A DNA stretch of 64,000 bases. Origin: Halomonas sp. YLGW01. Lineage in GTDB: Bacteria > Pseudomonadota > Gammaproteobacteria > Pseudomonadales > Halomonadaceae. How positions within the stretch are numbered: the first letter of the stretch is position 1; every line of letters begins with the position of its first letter. The notes beneath the pieces are model-generated. The model had not been told where the DNA came from. It saw only the letters and a program-made list of their open reading frames with translations, and ran no database searches. The stretch lies in NCBI RefSeq assembly GCF_014840935.1, contig NZ_CP062005.1:1984001-2048000 (forward strand). The letters run 5' to 3'. A program made the position numbers and the translations under genes. This document shows positions 8,295-19,722 of this stretch, piece after piece.

Positions 8295-9192
8295 GGAGCA
8301 CCTCCTTGATACGACTGGCATAGCCATCGGGGTCACGGTTGAAGTCATCAAGATCGAAGGTGAACGGCACCACCCTGGGTTCGAAGCCACCGGCCTCGGC
8401 ATCCGCTGACAGGCGATCGTATTCATCACGATCGATGGCGCGATGCTTCACGATGTCGCCGGGACGGAAGAAGATCATCGATTCGTCGATATGCGGCTGC
8501 TGATCGGCCGGATCGTAGAGCGGCATCGGGGTCACGCCGAACATCTGGTAGCCGCCTGCGCCGCGCACCGAATAGATGCAACTGAAACAGCCGCCATAAC
8601 CCACCGTCTGCTTGGGCGTATCGGTTCGCGGCCGCAAGTACTTCGGCACCTGAATCTGACGCTCGCGCGGCACCATCTGATACATGAACGGCAGCCCCGC
8701 CACGAAGCCCACCATGGAGACGAACCAGGGACTTCCGCTGTGTGCCTCGATGAAGGCATCGACACTGTCGAAGCCGTTGATTCGCGCTGCATAATCAAGG
8801 TCGGTGCCCGAGGGATCCTGGTGACGATCTCGGAAACGCATCAGCGTCTCGTGGGTCCAGGGGTCGTTGTAGAGCACCGGTACCTCGATCACTCGCGTCT
8901 CGATGGTGCGCACCTGCTGGGCCGAGACCTCACGATCCAACGATTCCAGGGTCTCCTGCAGCTCGCCTGCGCTGATCTGCTCCGGGTCATAGCGCACCTG
9001 GTAGGAGGCATTGGCAGGACAGATCTCGATGATGCCGGGAACGGACATGGCCTTGAGCCGCTGGGTGATCGAGATCGACCGGAAGAAGGCCTCGAGGGTC
9101 ATCTCCTCGCTCAGTTCCACGAAGAGGAACTCATCGGCGGCCAGGCTATAGCGTGCCTGGGTGCCAGTGGTAGTAGACGTGGTCGCACTCAT
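8284..9192 (-). CDS. pxpB: 5-oxoprolinase subunit B family protein (AHS1 domain)
   Basis: A 302-residue KipI/PxpB protein. The core includes YGGCFSCIYSVRGAGGYQMF, the conserved glycine-rich AHS1 region, and DPWTHETLMRFRDRH. It has about 60-80 extra N-terminal residues compared with short PxpB proteins of about 220. Starts at 9192 behind AAGGAGGCGG, overlapping the biotin carboxylase stop as ATGA. It acts with PxpC as a heteromer. PxpB/C homologs are also the central domains of urea carboxylase, which is relevant here because biotin carboxylase and carrier are next door. Confidence 0.86.
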   Translation of the reverse strand: MSATTSTTTGTQARYSLAADEFLFVELSEEMTLEAFFRSISITQRLKAMSVPGIIEICPANASYQVRYDPEQISAGELQETLESLDREVSAQQVRTIETRVIEVPVLYNDPWTHETLMRFRDRHQDPSGTDLDYAARINGFDSVDAFIEAHSGSPWFVSMVGFVAGLPFMYQMVPRERQIQVPKYLRPRTDTPKQTVGYGGCFSCIYSVRGAGGYQMFGVTPMPLYDPADQQPHIDESMIFFRPGDIVKHRAIDRDEYDRLSADAEAGGFEPRVVPFTFDLDDFNRDPDGYASRIKEVLHDH

Positions 9193-10583
9193 GACACCGC
9201 CTCCTTGACGCTTGCTGAGGAGCTTTCGGTGGAAGCAGGCTCGCCTTCCAGCCAACGCTCCAGAAAGCCTGTATCCATCGCGCCTCGACGCACCTCGGGA
9301 TCATCGACCAAGCGCCGATGCAGGCCTGCGGTCGTCGCGAAGCCCTCGAGCGTGAACTCGTCCAGGGCACGGCCGGCCCGGGTCAGCGCGCTGTCGCGAC
9401 ACTCGTCCCAGACGATCAGCTTGGCGACCAGAGAATCGTAGAACGGCGGCATCCGATGCCCATCGAAGAGGCAACTGTCGATGCGGATACCGGGACCGGT
9501 CGGCCAGACCAGCCGCTGTACCTGACCCGGCGAGGGAAAGAAGCCCCGCTCCGGATCCTCGGCATTGATGCGCATCTCCACGGCCCAGCCGCGACGACTA
9601 ATCTCCTGCTGCGTGAAGCGAAGACGCTCACCACAAGCCAGCCACAGCATCTCTCGCACCAGATCGACGCCCGTCACGGCTTCGGTGATCGGGTGCTCGA
9701 CCTGGATTCGGGTGTTCATCTCGATGAAGAAGAACTCACCGGTGGTGTCGTCGAATAGGTACTCGAGGGTACCGGCACCGAAGTAGTCGACATGCTCGGC
9801 CAGCGCCACCGCCGAACGGCAAAGCGCGTCGCGGGTGGGCTCATCGAGGGCTGGGGACGGGCACTCCTCGAACACCTTCTGACGGCGCCGCTGCAGCGAA
9901 CACTCACGCTCGAAGAGATGGATGGCACGCTCTCCGTCGCCGAGGATCTGGACCTCGATGTGGCGGGAACGCTCAATGAATCGCTCCAGGTAGACGCGAT
10001 CATCCCCGAAGGCAGTGCGCGCCTCGGTCTGCGCCATGGGCAGCTCCTCACGAAGCGCTTCGGCATTTGCCGCCACCCGGATGCCACGACCTCCACCCCC
10101 GGCCGCCGCCTTGATCAGCAACGGGTAGCCTACGCTGTCGGCCACCGCCAAGGCCTCGTCCAGATCGCTCACCGCACTGGGTGAACCCGGGACCACGGGG
10201 ACTCCGGCCTCGATCGCCGTCTGACGGGCCATGGCCTTGTCGCCCATGCGCTCGATGATGGCGGCCTCGGGGCCCACGAACACCATGCCGGCGTCCTTGA
10301 CGGCCCGGGCAAATCCGGGGCTCTCGGAGAGAAAGCCATAGCCCGGATGCACGGCATCGGCGTTAACGTCCTTGGCGGCCTTAAGTATCGCGTCGATGTT
10401 CAGATAGCTTTTAGTCGCCTGTGCCGGGCCGATGCACACGCCTTCATCGGCCTGCTGCACCGCCAGGCTGTCTGCATCGGCCTCGCTGTGAGCGACAATG
10501 GCCTGCATGCCAAGCTCACGGGCGGCACGCACCACACGCAAGGCAATTTCCCCACGATTGACGATAAGCAGTCGACGAATCAT
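9189..10583 (-). CDS. Biotin carboxylase (AccC-like)
   Basis: ATP-grasp enzyme of 464 residues that carboxylates the biotin of a carrier protein with bicarbonate and ATP. Visible landmarks: LLIVNRGEIALRVVRAAREL at the N-terminus, HPGYGFLSESPGFA, the glycine-rich ATP loop AAAGGGGRGIRV, and FFIEMNTRIQVEHPITE with catalytic E and R. Start at 10583 follows GGAGGTG and overlaps the carrier gene stop as TGATG. It is probably not the housekeeping accC, which usually sits with accB and fabric of fatty-acid synthesis, but a dedicated subunit of the pxp-linked carboxylase. Confidence 0.88.
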   Translation of the reverse strand: MIRRLLIVNRGEIALRVVRAARELGMQAIVAHSEADADSLAVQQADEGVCIGPAQATKSYLNIDAILKAAKDVNADAVHPGYGFLSESPGFARAVKDAGMVFVGPEAAIIERMGDKAMARQTAIEAGVPVVPGSPSAVSDLDEALAVADSVGYPLLIKAAAGGGGRGIRVAANAEALREELPMAQTEARTAFGDDRVYLERFIERSRHIEVQILGDGERAIHLFERECSLQRRRQKVFEECPSPALDEPTRDALCRSAVALAEHVDYFGAGTLEYLFDDTTGEFFFIEMNTRIQVEHPITEAVTGVDLVREMLWLACGERLRFTQQEISRRGWAVEMRINAEDPERGFFPSPGQVQRLVWPTGPGIRIDSCLFDGHRMPPFYDSLVAKLIVWDECRDSALTRAGRALDEFTLEGFATTAGLHRRLVDDPEVRRGAMDTGFLERWLEGEPASTESSSASVKEAVS

Positions 10584-10828
10584 CACACCACCTCCAGCGT
10601 CGCGACGGCCTCACCGGGCTCGACGACGGTTTCATCTTCGACCAGGAAGGCGGTGATGGTGCCTGCCGCCTCGGTCTTGAGTTCGAAGAACTGTTTCATG
10701 ACCTCGATGAGTCCGATCACCGTACCGGCCTCGACCTGCTGCCCCTCCTCCACGAAGAGCGGCTTGTCGGGGGATGGCCGACGATAGAAGAGACCGGGGA
10801 ACGGCGCCTGAATATCTTGCTGCGACAT
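10583..10828 (-). CDS. Biotin carboxyl carrier protein-like domain (BCCP)
   Basis: A free-standing 81-residue biotinyl domain. The biotin-acceptor lysine is in GLIEVMKQFFELKTE; the usual motif is EAMKM, so here A is replaced by V and the last M by Q, a form met in urea-carboxylase-like and LamB/YcsF-linked carriers. It lacks the N-terminal region of full-length AccB (about 150 residues), supporting a specialised role. Located between pxpA and the biotin carboxylase and coupled to the latter by a one-base overlap. Confidence 0.87.
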   Translation of the reverse strand: MSQQDIQAPFPGLFYRRPSPDKPLFVEEGQQVEAGTVIGLIEVMKQFFELKTEAAGTITAFLVEDETVVEPGEAVATLEVV

Positions 10829-10872
10829 GGTGTTGTCTCCTGATGATTGTATTGTTGTTTGAGGAAGCGGAG

Positions 10873-11631
10873 TCAGTGCGCCTTGATCTCGAACCCAGCC
10901 TGGTCGAGTGCGCTGCGCACGGACTTGACGAGAGACAGGGCGCCGGGCGTATCGCTGTGGATGCAGATCGACTGGAAGCTGACGTGGACATGCTTGCCGC
11001 TGACGGCTTCGACCACCCCGTCCTGACAGGCCTTTAGCACCTTCTGTGCCACGGCTTCCGGCTCGAGGGGCTTGACCTTGCGCACGAAGACGATGCCGCC
11101 CTCATCGTTATAGTCACGATCGGCATAGAACTCGTGGATACGGCTGATACCGGCTTCGCTCGCCGCCCGATCAATGGCGGTGCCGGCCAGGCAATAAATG
11201 GGCAAGGAGGGAGCGACGTGCTTGAGCGCCCGACAAAGGGCCTGAGCGAACTCGTCGTCGCGGGCGGCATGCATGAAGAGCGCGCCGTGAAGCTTGAAGT
11301 GATGTAGCGTCAGATTCTCGTGGGCGGCCAGTTCGCGCAGGGCGCCCAACTGATAGAGCGCATCGTTCACCAGCTCCTCGGCAGAGGCGTGAATATGGCG
11401 CCGTCCGAACCCGACCAGGTCGCGATAACCGGGATGCACCCCCACCGCGACACCATGCTCTGCCGCCTGACGGAGAATATCCGCCATGGTGGTCGGATCA
11501 CCAGCGTGGAAGCCTGCTGCCACATTGGCGGAGCTGATCAAGGGCAGAATGTGAGGATCGACACCGTCGCCGATCCGCCAGGCACCGAAGCCCTCTCCCA
11601 TATCCGCATTCAGATCGATTGTCGTTGTCAT
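10873..11631 (-). CDS. pxpA: LamB/YcsF family protein, 5-oxoprolinase subunit A
   Basis: A 252-residue TIM-barrel-like polysaccharide-deacetylase-fold protein. It opens TTTIDLNADMGEGFGAWR, the family signature, followed by SSANVAAGFHAGDP and GVHPGYRDLVGFGRR. PxpA is the hydrolytic subunit of 5-oxoprolinase, which opens pyroglutamate to glutamate with ATP. It is the first gene of a six-gene operon; GGAGAC precedes the ATG at 11631. The presence of a biotin carboxylase and carrier in the operon suggests that this set may use carboxylation of an amide rather than phosphorylation, which is inference. Confidence 0.88.
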   Translation of the reverse strand: MTTTIDLNADMGEGFGAWRIGDGVDPHILPLISSANVAAGFHAGDPTTMADILRQAAEHGVAVGVHPGYRDLVGFGRRHIHASAEELVNDALYQLGALRELAAHENLTLHHFKLHGALFMHAARDDEFAQALCRALKHVAPSLPIYCLAGTAIDRAASEAGISRIHEFYADRDYNDEGGIVFVRKVKPLEPEAVAQKVLKACQDGVVEAVSGKHVHVSFQSICIHSDTPGALSLVKSVRSALDQAGFEIKAH

Positions 11632-11740
11632 GGTTGTCTCCTGAAGTGGCCTCATCCATTTAAGGCACTCGGGTCGACAAGTGGAATTACTAATTTTTGT
11701 TTTGTATTATCAAAAAACCCGAACGCTTAATGAGCTAGCC
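11632..11740. promoter_or_regulatory. Divergent promoter region between pxpA operon and its LysR regulator
   Basis: 109 bp between two diverging starts. The right half (about 11680-11720) is much richer in A+T than the surroundings and reads AATTACTAATTTTTGTTTTG then TATTATC, a plausible place for the two promoters and a LysR T-N11-A site. No exact palindrome could be fixed. Confidence 0.45.
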
Positions 11741-12643
11741 ATGGCACGCGACCCTTCCCTGCGCAAGATGCGCTACTTCCTCGCGGTGGCCGAAAGCGGC
11801 AAGGTCACCCAGGCCGCCGTCGACCTCAATGTGTCCCAGTCGTCCATTACCACCGGGGTACGAGAGATCGAGGAACAGCTGGGCGTGACGCTGTTCCAGC
11901 GCACCGCGCAGGGCATGACGCTGACCCGACAGGGCCACCGATTCCTGCATCAGGTCCGCCACGTGTTTCAGGCCATGGACGAGGCCTTCGATAGCCTTCA
12001 GGACACCTCGGCTGCCTTGAGCGGAACTCTGGATCTGGCCATGAGCTATACCGTGGCGGGCTACTTCATGCCTCCGCTGCTGGCCCGCTTCCAGCGCCGC
12101 TATCCCGGTATACAACTCAGGCTGCATGAGGTTGCCCGCCCGGCCATCCAGCAGGGCCTGAACTCCGGCGAGTACGACCTGGCGATCATGTTGACCTCGA
12201 ACATCGACGAAACTGCGCGTCTGGAACGCCAACCACTCATTTACTCGCCACGCCGACTGTGGGTGAACAGCCACCATCCGCTGCTGAAGCAAGACTCGGT
12301 CAGCCTGCGCGATATCATCGATCAGCCCTTCATCATGCTGACGGTGGACGAGGCGGATCAGACCGCCATGAAATACTGGGCAAGTAGCGGCCTGACGCCC
12401 AACATCATTTTCAAGACGTCATCGGTGGAGGCGGTACGCAGCATGGTCTCCAACGGCACCGGCATCACCATCCTCACCGACATGGTCTACCGCCCCTGGT
12501 CCCTCGAGGGCAGGCGCATCGAACACATCGACCTGGTAGACCCGATTCCCACCATGGGAGTGGGCCTTGCCTGGTCGCGAGAGCGGCCGCTGTCCCTGCC
12601 GGCCAAGGCCTTTCAGGACCTGGCCACCTCCTACACGGACTGA
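11741..12643 (+). CDS. LysR-family transcriptional regulator, divergent from the pxpA operon
   Basis: A 300-residue LTTR. The N-terminal winged HTH is clear (MRYFLAVAESGKVTQAAVDL, then QSSITTGVREIEEQLG), followed by the linker helix and a two-lobed co-inducer domain from about residue 95. ATG at 11741 gives the standard LTTR length; an earlier in-frame codon would add 20 unusual residues. Divergent placement strongly suggests that it controls the carboxylase/permease operon, sensing a substrate or product. A hairpin at 12687 may end its transcript. Confidence 0.88.
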   Translation: MARDPSLRKMRYFLAVAESGKVTQAAVDLNVSQSSITTGVREIEEQLGVTLFQRTAQGMTLTRQGHRFLHQVRHVFQAMDEAFDSLQDTSAALSGTLDLAMSYTVAGYFMPPLLARFQRRYPGIQLRLHEVARPAIQQGLNSGEYDLAIMLTSNIDETARLERQPLIYSPRRLWVNSHHPLLKQDSVSLRDIIDQPFIMLTVDEADQTAMKYWASSGLTPNIIFKTSSVEAVRSMVSNGTGITILTDMVYRPWSLEGRRIEHIDLVDPIPTMGVGLAWSRERPLSLPAKAFQDLATSYTD

Positions 12644-12686
12644 GCTCCCTCCCGGCCGTCTGTTTCCACCTGCGAGCCGTTCATTA

Positions 12687-12710
12687 TCGGGCGCCCCACG
12701 GGGCGCCCGA
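12687..12710 (+). terminator. Possible terminator after the LysR gene
   Basis: TCGGGCGCCCC-ACG-GGGCGCCCGA forms a perfect GC stem of about ten pairs 43 bp after the LysR stop. There is no T run after it, so it may be only a weak or factor-assisted terminator. Confidence 0.4.
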
Positions 12711-12763
12711 GTGCGTTACAGGGCACTGGGATGCAACCTTGGTCTACCCGGCCTAACCTTCAC

Positions 12764-12779
12764 TTTACGTTAACGTCAA
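12764..12779. promoter_or_regulatory. LiuR-type operator upstream of the leucine catabolism operon
   Basis: TTTACGTTAACGTCAA, a near-perfect palindrome centred on GTTAAC, lies 108 bp before ivd. From memory it matches the MerR-family LiuR motif (TTTACGT-WW-ACGTCAA type) that controls branched-chain amino acid degradation in proteobacteria. A possible -10 (TATTAT, 12798-12803) follows. No liuR gene is visible in the window. Confidence 0.7.
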
Positions 12780-12886
12780 CCAAACCTAGGCTAGTCGTAT
12801 TATCCGACAACATCGGCGCGCGGCCTTTGCAGTCTCATCAGTCTCAACTACCGCCGCCCGCCATCGAACTGCCCGGGAGCCACGCC

Positions 12887-14056
12887 ATGCATACCCCCTA
12901 TCAGCCCCTCGACTTCGGCCTCGACGAAACGATGGTCATGCTGCGCGACCAGGTGAATGCCTTCGCCCGCGACGAGATCGCCCCGCGTGCCGCCGAGATC
13001 GATGCGAAGAATGAGTTCCCGAGCGACCTATGGCAGAAGTTCGGCGACATGGGCCTGCTCGGTATCACCGTGCCCGACGAGGACGGTGGCAGCGGAATGG
13101 GCTATCTCGCCCACTGCATCGCCATGGAAGAGATCTCCCGGGCCAGCGCCTCGGTGGGTCTCTCCTACGGCGCCCACTCCAACCTCTGCGTCAACCAGCT
13201 GAAGCTCAACGGCAGTGCCGAGCAGAAGGCCAGGTACCTGCCCAGGCTGATCAGCGGCGAGCACGTCGGGGCACTCGCCATGTCCGAGCCCGGCGCCGGC
13301 TCCGATGTGGTGTCGATGAAGCTTCGCGCCCGCCGCGACGGCGATCACTACATCCTCAACGGCAACAAGATGTGGATCACCAACGGCCCGGATGCCGACG
13401 TGCTGGTGGTCTATGCCAAGACCGACCCGGAGGCCGGCTCCAAGGGCATCACTGCCTTCATCATCGAGAAGGATTTCCCCGGCTTCTCCACCGCCCAGAA
13501 GCTCGACAAGCTGGGCATGCGCGGTTCCAACACCTGCGAGCTGGTGTTCCAGGATTGCCGCGTGCCGGCCGAGAACATACTGGGCGAGGAAGGCCGCGGC
13601 GCGCGGGTGCTGATGAGCGGGCTTGATTATGAGCGTACCGTGCTCGCCGCCGGCCCCATCGGCATCATGCAGGCCGCCATGGACGTGGTGGTGCCTTACG
13701 TGCACGAGCGTAAGCAGTTCGATCAGGCGATCGGCGAATTCCAGCTGGTGCAGGGCAAGATCGCCGACATGTATACCACCCTGAATGCCTGCCGAGCCTA
13801 TCTGTATGCGGTGGCCGCCGGCTGCGACCGCGGCCAGACCTCCCGCAAGGACGCCGCCGGAGTGATCCTCTACTGCGCAGAGAAGGCTACCCAGGTCGCG
13901 CTGGATGCTATCCAGCTGCTCGGCGGCAACGGCTACATCAATGAGTACCCCACCGGGCGGCTGCTGCGCGACGCCAAGCTCTACGAAATCGGCGCCGGCA
14001 CCAGCGAAATCCGCCGCATGTTGATCGGCCGCGAAATCTTCAACGAATCCAAGTAA
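12887..14056 (+). CDS. ivd: Isovaleryl-CoA dehydrogenase
   Basis: FAD-dependent acyl-CoA dehydrogenase of 389 residues, first oxidative step after leucine transamination: isovaleryl-CoA to 3-methylcrotonyl-CoA, passing electrons to ETF. Landmarks: [16 protein letters not shown] and [18 protein letters not shown] (FAD region), [15 protein letters not shown] with the Glu typical of isovaleryl-CoA dehydrogenases, and [20 protein letters not shown] plus [15 protein letters not shown] at the C-terminus. Start at 12887 follows GGGAG; upstream in-frame sequence is the promoter. First gene of the five-gene operon; 12 bp to mccB. Confidence 0.93.
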   Translation: MHTPYQPLDFGLDETMVMLRDQVNAFARDEIAPRAAEIDAKNEFPSDLWQKFGDMGLLGITVPDEDGGSGMGYLAHCIAMEEISRASASVGLSYGAHSNLCVNQLKLNGSAEQKARYLPRLISGEHVGALAMSEPGAGSDVVSMKLRARRDGDHYILNGNKMWITNGPDADVLVVYAKTDPEAGSKGITAFIIEKDFPGFSTAQKLDKLGMRGSNTCELVFQDCRVPAENILGEEGRGARVLMSGLDYERTVLAAGPIGIMQAAMDVVVPYVHERKQFDQAIGEFQLVQGKIADMYTTLNACRAYLYAVAAGCDRGQTSRKDAAGVILYCAEKATQVALDAIQLLGGNGYINEYPTGRLLRDAKLYEIGAGTSEIRRMLIGREIFNESK

Positions 14057-14068
14057 GGGCGGCGTTCC

Positions 14069-15676
14069 ATGAGCATCCTCCAGACCCAGATCAACCCGCG
14101 CAGCGAGGTCTTCCAGGCCAACGAGGCGGCGATGCGCGACACGGTCGCCTCCCTCAAGGAGCTGACCGCGACCCTCGCCCAGGGCGGTGGTGACAAGGCC
14201 CGTGCCCGCCACGAAGCCCGCGGCAAGCTGTACGTGCGCGACCGCATCGATCATCTGCTCGACGAAGGCTCACCCTTCCTCGAGCTCTCGGCGCTGGCCG
14301 CCTACAACGTCTACGACACCCCGCTGCCCGCCGCTGGCGTGATCACCGGCATCGGCCGAGTCAGCGGTGTCGAGTGCGTGATCGTCGCCAACGACGCCAC
14401 AGTCAAGGGCGGCACCTACCACCCGCTGACCGTCAAGAAGCACCTGCGCGCCCAGGAAGTGGCCCGCAAGCATCGCCTGCCCTGCTTGTATCTCGTCGAT
14501 TCCGGCGGCGCCTACCTGCCCGAGCAGGACGAGGTCTTTCCCGATCGCGACGATTTCGGGCGCATCTTCTACAACCAGGCCACCCTGTCCGCCGCGGGCA
14601 TTCCGCAGATCGCGGTGGTCATGGGCTCCTGCACCGCCGGCGGCGCCTATGTGCCGGCGATGGCCGACGAGTCGATCATCGTCAAGGGCCAGGGCACCAT
14701 CTTCCTCGGCGGCCCACCGCTGGTGAAGGCGGCCACCGGCGAAACCATCAGCGCCGAGGACCTGGGCGGCGCCGACGTGCACTGCAAGGTCAGCGGCGTG
14801 GCCGATCACTATGCCGACAACGACGCCCATGCCCTGCAGATCGCCCGCCGCGCCGTCTCGCGTCTCAACTGGCAGAAGCGCGGCCAACTCGCGCTCAAGG
14901 ACTCCCGTCCGCCGCGGCTCGACCCCGCCGAGCTCTACGGCATCGTCGGCACCGATCTCAAGAAGCCCTATGACGTGCGCGAGGTGATCGGCCGCCTAGT
15001 CGACGATTCCGACTTCGACGAGTTCAAGCGCTACTACGGCGACACCCTGGTCACCGGCTTCGCCCACCTCCACGGCCATCCGGTGGGCATCGTCGCCAAC
15101 AACGGCGTGCTGTTCTCGGAAAGCGCCGTCAAGGGCGCCCACTTCATCGAGCTGTGCGCCCAGCGCAAGATCCCGCTGGTATTCCTGCAGAACATCACCG
15201 GCTTCATGGTCGGCTCCAAGTACGAGCAGGAAGGCATCGCCAAGCACGGCGCCAAGCTGGTCACCGCAGTGGCCTGCGCCCAGGTGCCCAAGTTCACCGT
15301 GCTGATCGGCGGCAGCTTCGGCGCCGGCAACTACGGCATGTGTGGCCGCGCCTATGACCCGAACCTGCTGTTCATGTGGCCCAACGCTCGCATCTCGGTG
15401 ATGGGCGGCGAACAGGCCGCCAACGTGCTGGCCCAGGTCAAGCGTGACCAGTACGAGCGGCAGGGTGAGACCTGGTCCGCCGAAGACGAAGAAGCCTTCA
15501 AGAAGCCCACCCGCGAGCAGTACGAGCACCAGGGCCACCCCTACTACGCCAGCGCAAGGCTGTGGGACGACGGCGTGATCGACCCGCTGCAGACCCGCGA
15601 CGTGCTCGGCCTGGCCCTGGCCGCGGCCATGAATGCCGAGATCGACGACACCCGCTTCGGCGTCTTCCGGATGTGA
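14069..15676 (+). CDS. mccB: Methylcrotonoyl-CoA carboxylase, carboxyltransferase (beta) subunit
   Basis: A 535-residue carboxyltransferase, the usual length for MCC beta. It transfers CO2 from biotin on MccA to 3-methylcrotonyl-CoA. The two crotonase-like halves are visible: [18 protein letters not shown] and [17 protein letters not shown] in the first, [20 protein letters not shown] and [18 protein letters not shown] in the second. The SGGAYLPEQ element is typical of MCC rather than propionyl-CoA carboxylase. Sits between ivd and the methylglutaconyl-CoA hydratase in pathway order. Confidence 0.94.
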   Translation: MSILQTQINPRSEVFQANEAAMRDTVASLKELTATLAQGGGDKARARHEARGKLYVRDRIDHLLDEGSPFLELSALAAYNVYDTPLPAAGVITGIGRVSGVECVIVANDATVKGGTYHPLTVKKHLRAQEVARKHRLPCLYLVDSGGAYLPEQDEVFPDRDDFGRIFYNQATLSAAGIPQIAVVMGSCTAGGAYVPAMADESIIVKGQGTIFLGGPPLVKAATGETISAEDLGGADVHCKVSGVADHYADNDAHALQIARRAVSRLNWQKRGQLALKDSRPPRLDPAELYGIVGTDLKKPYDVREVIGRLVDDSDFDEFKRYYGDTLVTGFAHLHGHPVGIVANNGVLFSESAVKGAHFIELCAQRKIPLVFLQNITGFMVGSKYEQEGIAKHGAKLVTAVACAQVPKFTVLIGGSFGAGNYGMCGRAYDPNLLFMWPNARISVMGGEQAANVLAQVKRDQYERQGETWSAEDEEAFKKPTREQYEHQGHPYYASARLWDDGVIDPLQTRDVLGLALAAAMNAEIDDTRFGVFRM

Positions 15677-15683
15677 GGGCCTA

Positions 15684-16549
15684 ATGACTAATACCACTTC
15701 GCAAGGGACCACCTCGACAGGGACAACCTCGTCAGAGACAACCCCATATTCCCGCCTGACCATCGATGAACGCGGCGTGGCCTGGCTGACGCTGGATCGC
15801 CCGGCGGTGCTCAACGCCTTCGACGATCACCTGATCGGTGAGCTCAACGACCATCTCGACCGGCTCGCGGCGGCGGCCGAACGCAGCGAGGTCCGCGCCC
15901 TGGTGCTTCGCTCCGAGGGCAAGCACTTCTCGGCCGGCGCCGACCTTGGCTGGATGAAGCGCATGGTCGACTATTCGCTCGAGGACAACCTCAAGGACTC
16001 CCGCGAGCTCTCGCGGCTGATGCAGGGCCTCGACACCCTACCCTGCCCCACACTCTGCCGCGTGCAGGGCGCGGCCTTCGGCGGCGCCGTGGGCCTCGCC
16101 GCCTGCTGCGATGTGGTGATCGCCTCCGAGAAGGCCAAGTTCTGCCTCTCAGAGGTCAAGATCGGCCTCGCGCCCGCGGTGATCAGCCCCTATGTGCAGC
16201 GCGCCATCGGCGCGCGCCAGATGCGCCGCTACGCGCTGACCGCCGAGGTCATCCAGGCCGATGCGGCGGAACGGCTGGGGCTCGTCCACCGCATCGCCGA
16301 GCCGGATGCCCTGGACGACGCCGTGTCGGCGATGCTCGACACTCTGCTCGCCGCCTCGCCCCAGGCGCAACGCGCGACCAAGGCGCTGCTGGCAACGGTC
16401 GGCCGCGACCCCGACAGCGAGGCCACCCGCGAGCGCTGCTGCCGCGTGATCGGCCAGCTACGGGTCAGCGATGAAGGCCAGGAAGGCCTCGCCGCCTTCT
16501 TCGACAAGCGCACGCCCCGCTGGGCCCACCACCCCAAGGATTCGACGTC

Positions 16550-16553
<4 letters not shown>
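15684..16553 (+). CDS. liuC: Methylglutaconyl-CoA hydratase (enoyl-CoA hydratase family)
   Basis: A 289-residue crotonase-fold enzyme that hydrates 3-methylglutaconyl-CoA to HMG-CoA. SEGKHFSAGADLGWMKRM is the oxyanion-hole loop, typical of methylglutaconyl-CoA hydratases. GAAFGGAVGLAACCDVVIAS and SEVKIGLAPAVISPYV follow. The first 20 residues are an unusual Thr/Ser-rich leader encoded by near-tandem 15-bp repeats at 15705-15743, so the true start might be later, though GAGGGC precedes this ATG. Stop overlaps mccA start as ATGA. Confidence 0.9.
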
Positions 16554-18601
<2,048 letters not shown>

Positions 18602-18632
18602 ATCGCGCTAGCCCGAGAACAGGAGACACCAG

Positions 18633-19532
18633 ATGGCATTCCCCCAATCCGTGCGCCTGGTCGAGGTCGGCGCCCGCGACGGCCTGCAAAACGAGCCCGA
18701 GCCGGTCAGCACCGCCACCAAGCTTGAGCTGATCGACCGGCTCGGCGCCGCCGGCCTTCGCCATATCGAGGCGGCCAGTTTCGTCTCGCCCAAGTGGGTG
18801 CCGCAGATGGCCGATCACCGCGAGGTGATGGCCGGGCTCAGGCGCCGCGAGGGCGTCGTCTACTCGGCGCTGACCCCCAACCTCAAGGGGCTGGAGGCCG
18901 CGCTCGAGTGCGGCGTGGACGAGGTCGCGGTGTTCGGCGCCGCCAGCGAGTCCTTCTCGCAGAAGAACATCAACTGTTCGGTGAGTGAGTCGCTCGAGCG
19001 TTTCGCCCCGGTGCTGGCGCGCGCGAAAACGGCGAACGTGCGCGTGCGCGGCTATGTGTCCTGCGTACTCGGCTGCCCCTACGAGGGCGAGATCGCCCCC
19101 GCCAAGGTGGCCGAGGTGGCAAAGGCGCTTTATGAGATGGGCTGCTACGAGGTGTCGCTTGGCGACACCATCGGCACCGGCACCCCGCTCAAGGCCAAGC
19201 GCATGCTCGAGGCCGTGGCCCGCGACATCCCCATGGCGAAGCTCGGCGCCCACTTCCACGACACCTACGGCCAGGCGCTCGCCAACCTCTATGCCGTGCT
19301 CGAGGAAGGCATCGCTGTGATCGACAGTTCCGTGGCCGGCCTCGGCGGCTGCCCCTATGCCAAGGGCGCCTCCGGTAACGTGGCAAGCGAGGACGTGATC
19401 TACCTGCTCAACGGCCTCGGCATCGAGAGCGGCATCAATCTTGATGCGTTGGCGAAAACCGGCAGCTGGATCACCCAGGCCATCGGGCGGCCCAACCGCT
19501 CCAAGGTGGGCGTCGCGCTCGCCGCCCAGTGA
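18633..19532 (+). CDS. mvaB: Hydroxymethylglutaryl-CoA lyase
   Basis: A 299-residue TIM-barrel lyase that cleaves HMG-CoA to acetoacetate and acetyl-CoA, the last step of leucine degradation. Visible: [20 protein letters not shown] (metal-binding Asp), [18 protein letters not shown] with the catalytic cysteine, [14 protein letters not shown] (metal-binding histidines), and [29 protein letters not shown] site precedes the ATG. It closes the ivd-mccB-liuC-mccA-mvaB operon; no acetoacetyl-CoA synthetase or CoA-transferase follows, so acetoacetate must be activated elsewhere. Confidence 0.94.
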   Translation: MAFPQSVRLVEVGARDGLQNEPEPVSTATKLELIDRLGAAGLRHIEAASFVSPKWVPQMADHREVMAGLRRREGVVYSALTPNLKGLEAALECGVDEVAVFGAASESFSQKNINCSVSESLERFAPVLARAKTANVRVRGYVSCVLGCPYEGEIAPAKVAEVAKALYEMGCYEVSLGDTIGTGTPLKAKRMLEAVARDIPMAKLGAHFHDTYGQALANLYAVLEEGIAVIDSSVAGLGGCPYAKGASGNVASEDVIYLLNGLGIESGINLDALAKTGSWITQAIGRPNRSKVGVALAAQ

Positions 19533-19571
19533 TCACAAGACGAATTAAGTCACCCCACCGCTGAAAACGAA

Positions 19572-19607
19572 AAAGCCCCCGAGCCTGTTTGCTGGCTCGG
19601 GGGCTTT
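19572..19607 (+). terminator. Intrinsic terminator of the leucine catabolism operon
   Basis: AAAGCCCCCGAGCC pairs exactly with GGCTCGGGGGCTTT around an 8-base loop, with a T-containing tail, 39 bp after the mvaB stop. It also bounds the integron remnant on the right. Confidence 0.9.
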
Positions 19608-19637
19608 GATTGTTCGAGCTATGTATCCTCGGAGGGG

Positions 19638-19721
19638 AATTAACGCCTACAGCACGCGCGGCTGCGGAATGGAGGCGAAGCCGCAATGTAGTAGCCGTCG
19701 CCGTGACTGTGATTGTTAGGC
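19638..19721 (-). repeat. attC recombination site of the distal integron cassette
   Basis: On the minus strand the element opens GCCTAAC and ends GCGTTAATT. The outer arms pair as ACAG-T-CACG against CGTGCTGT with one extrahelical base, which is the hallmark of attC strand choice. Length is 84 bp. It lies just 3' of the 118-residue ORF. The last R' bases (TTAATT) differ from the strict GTTRRRY consensus. Confidence 0.72.
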
Positions 19722-19722
19722 C

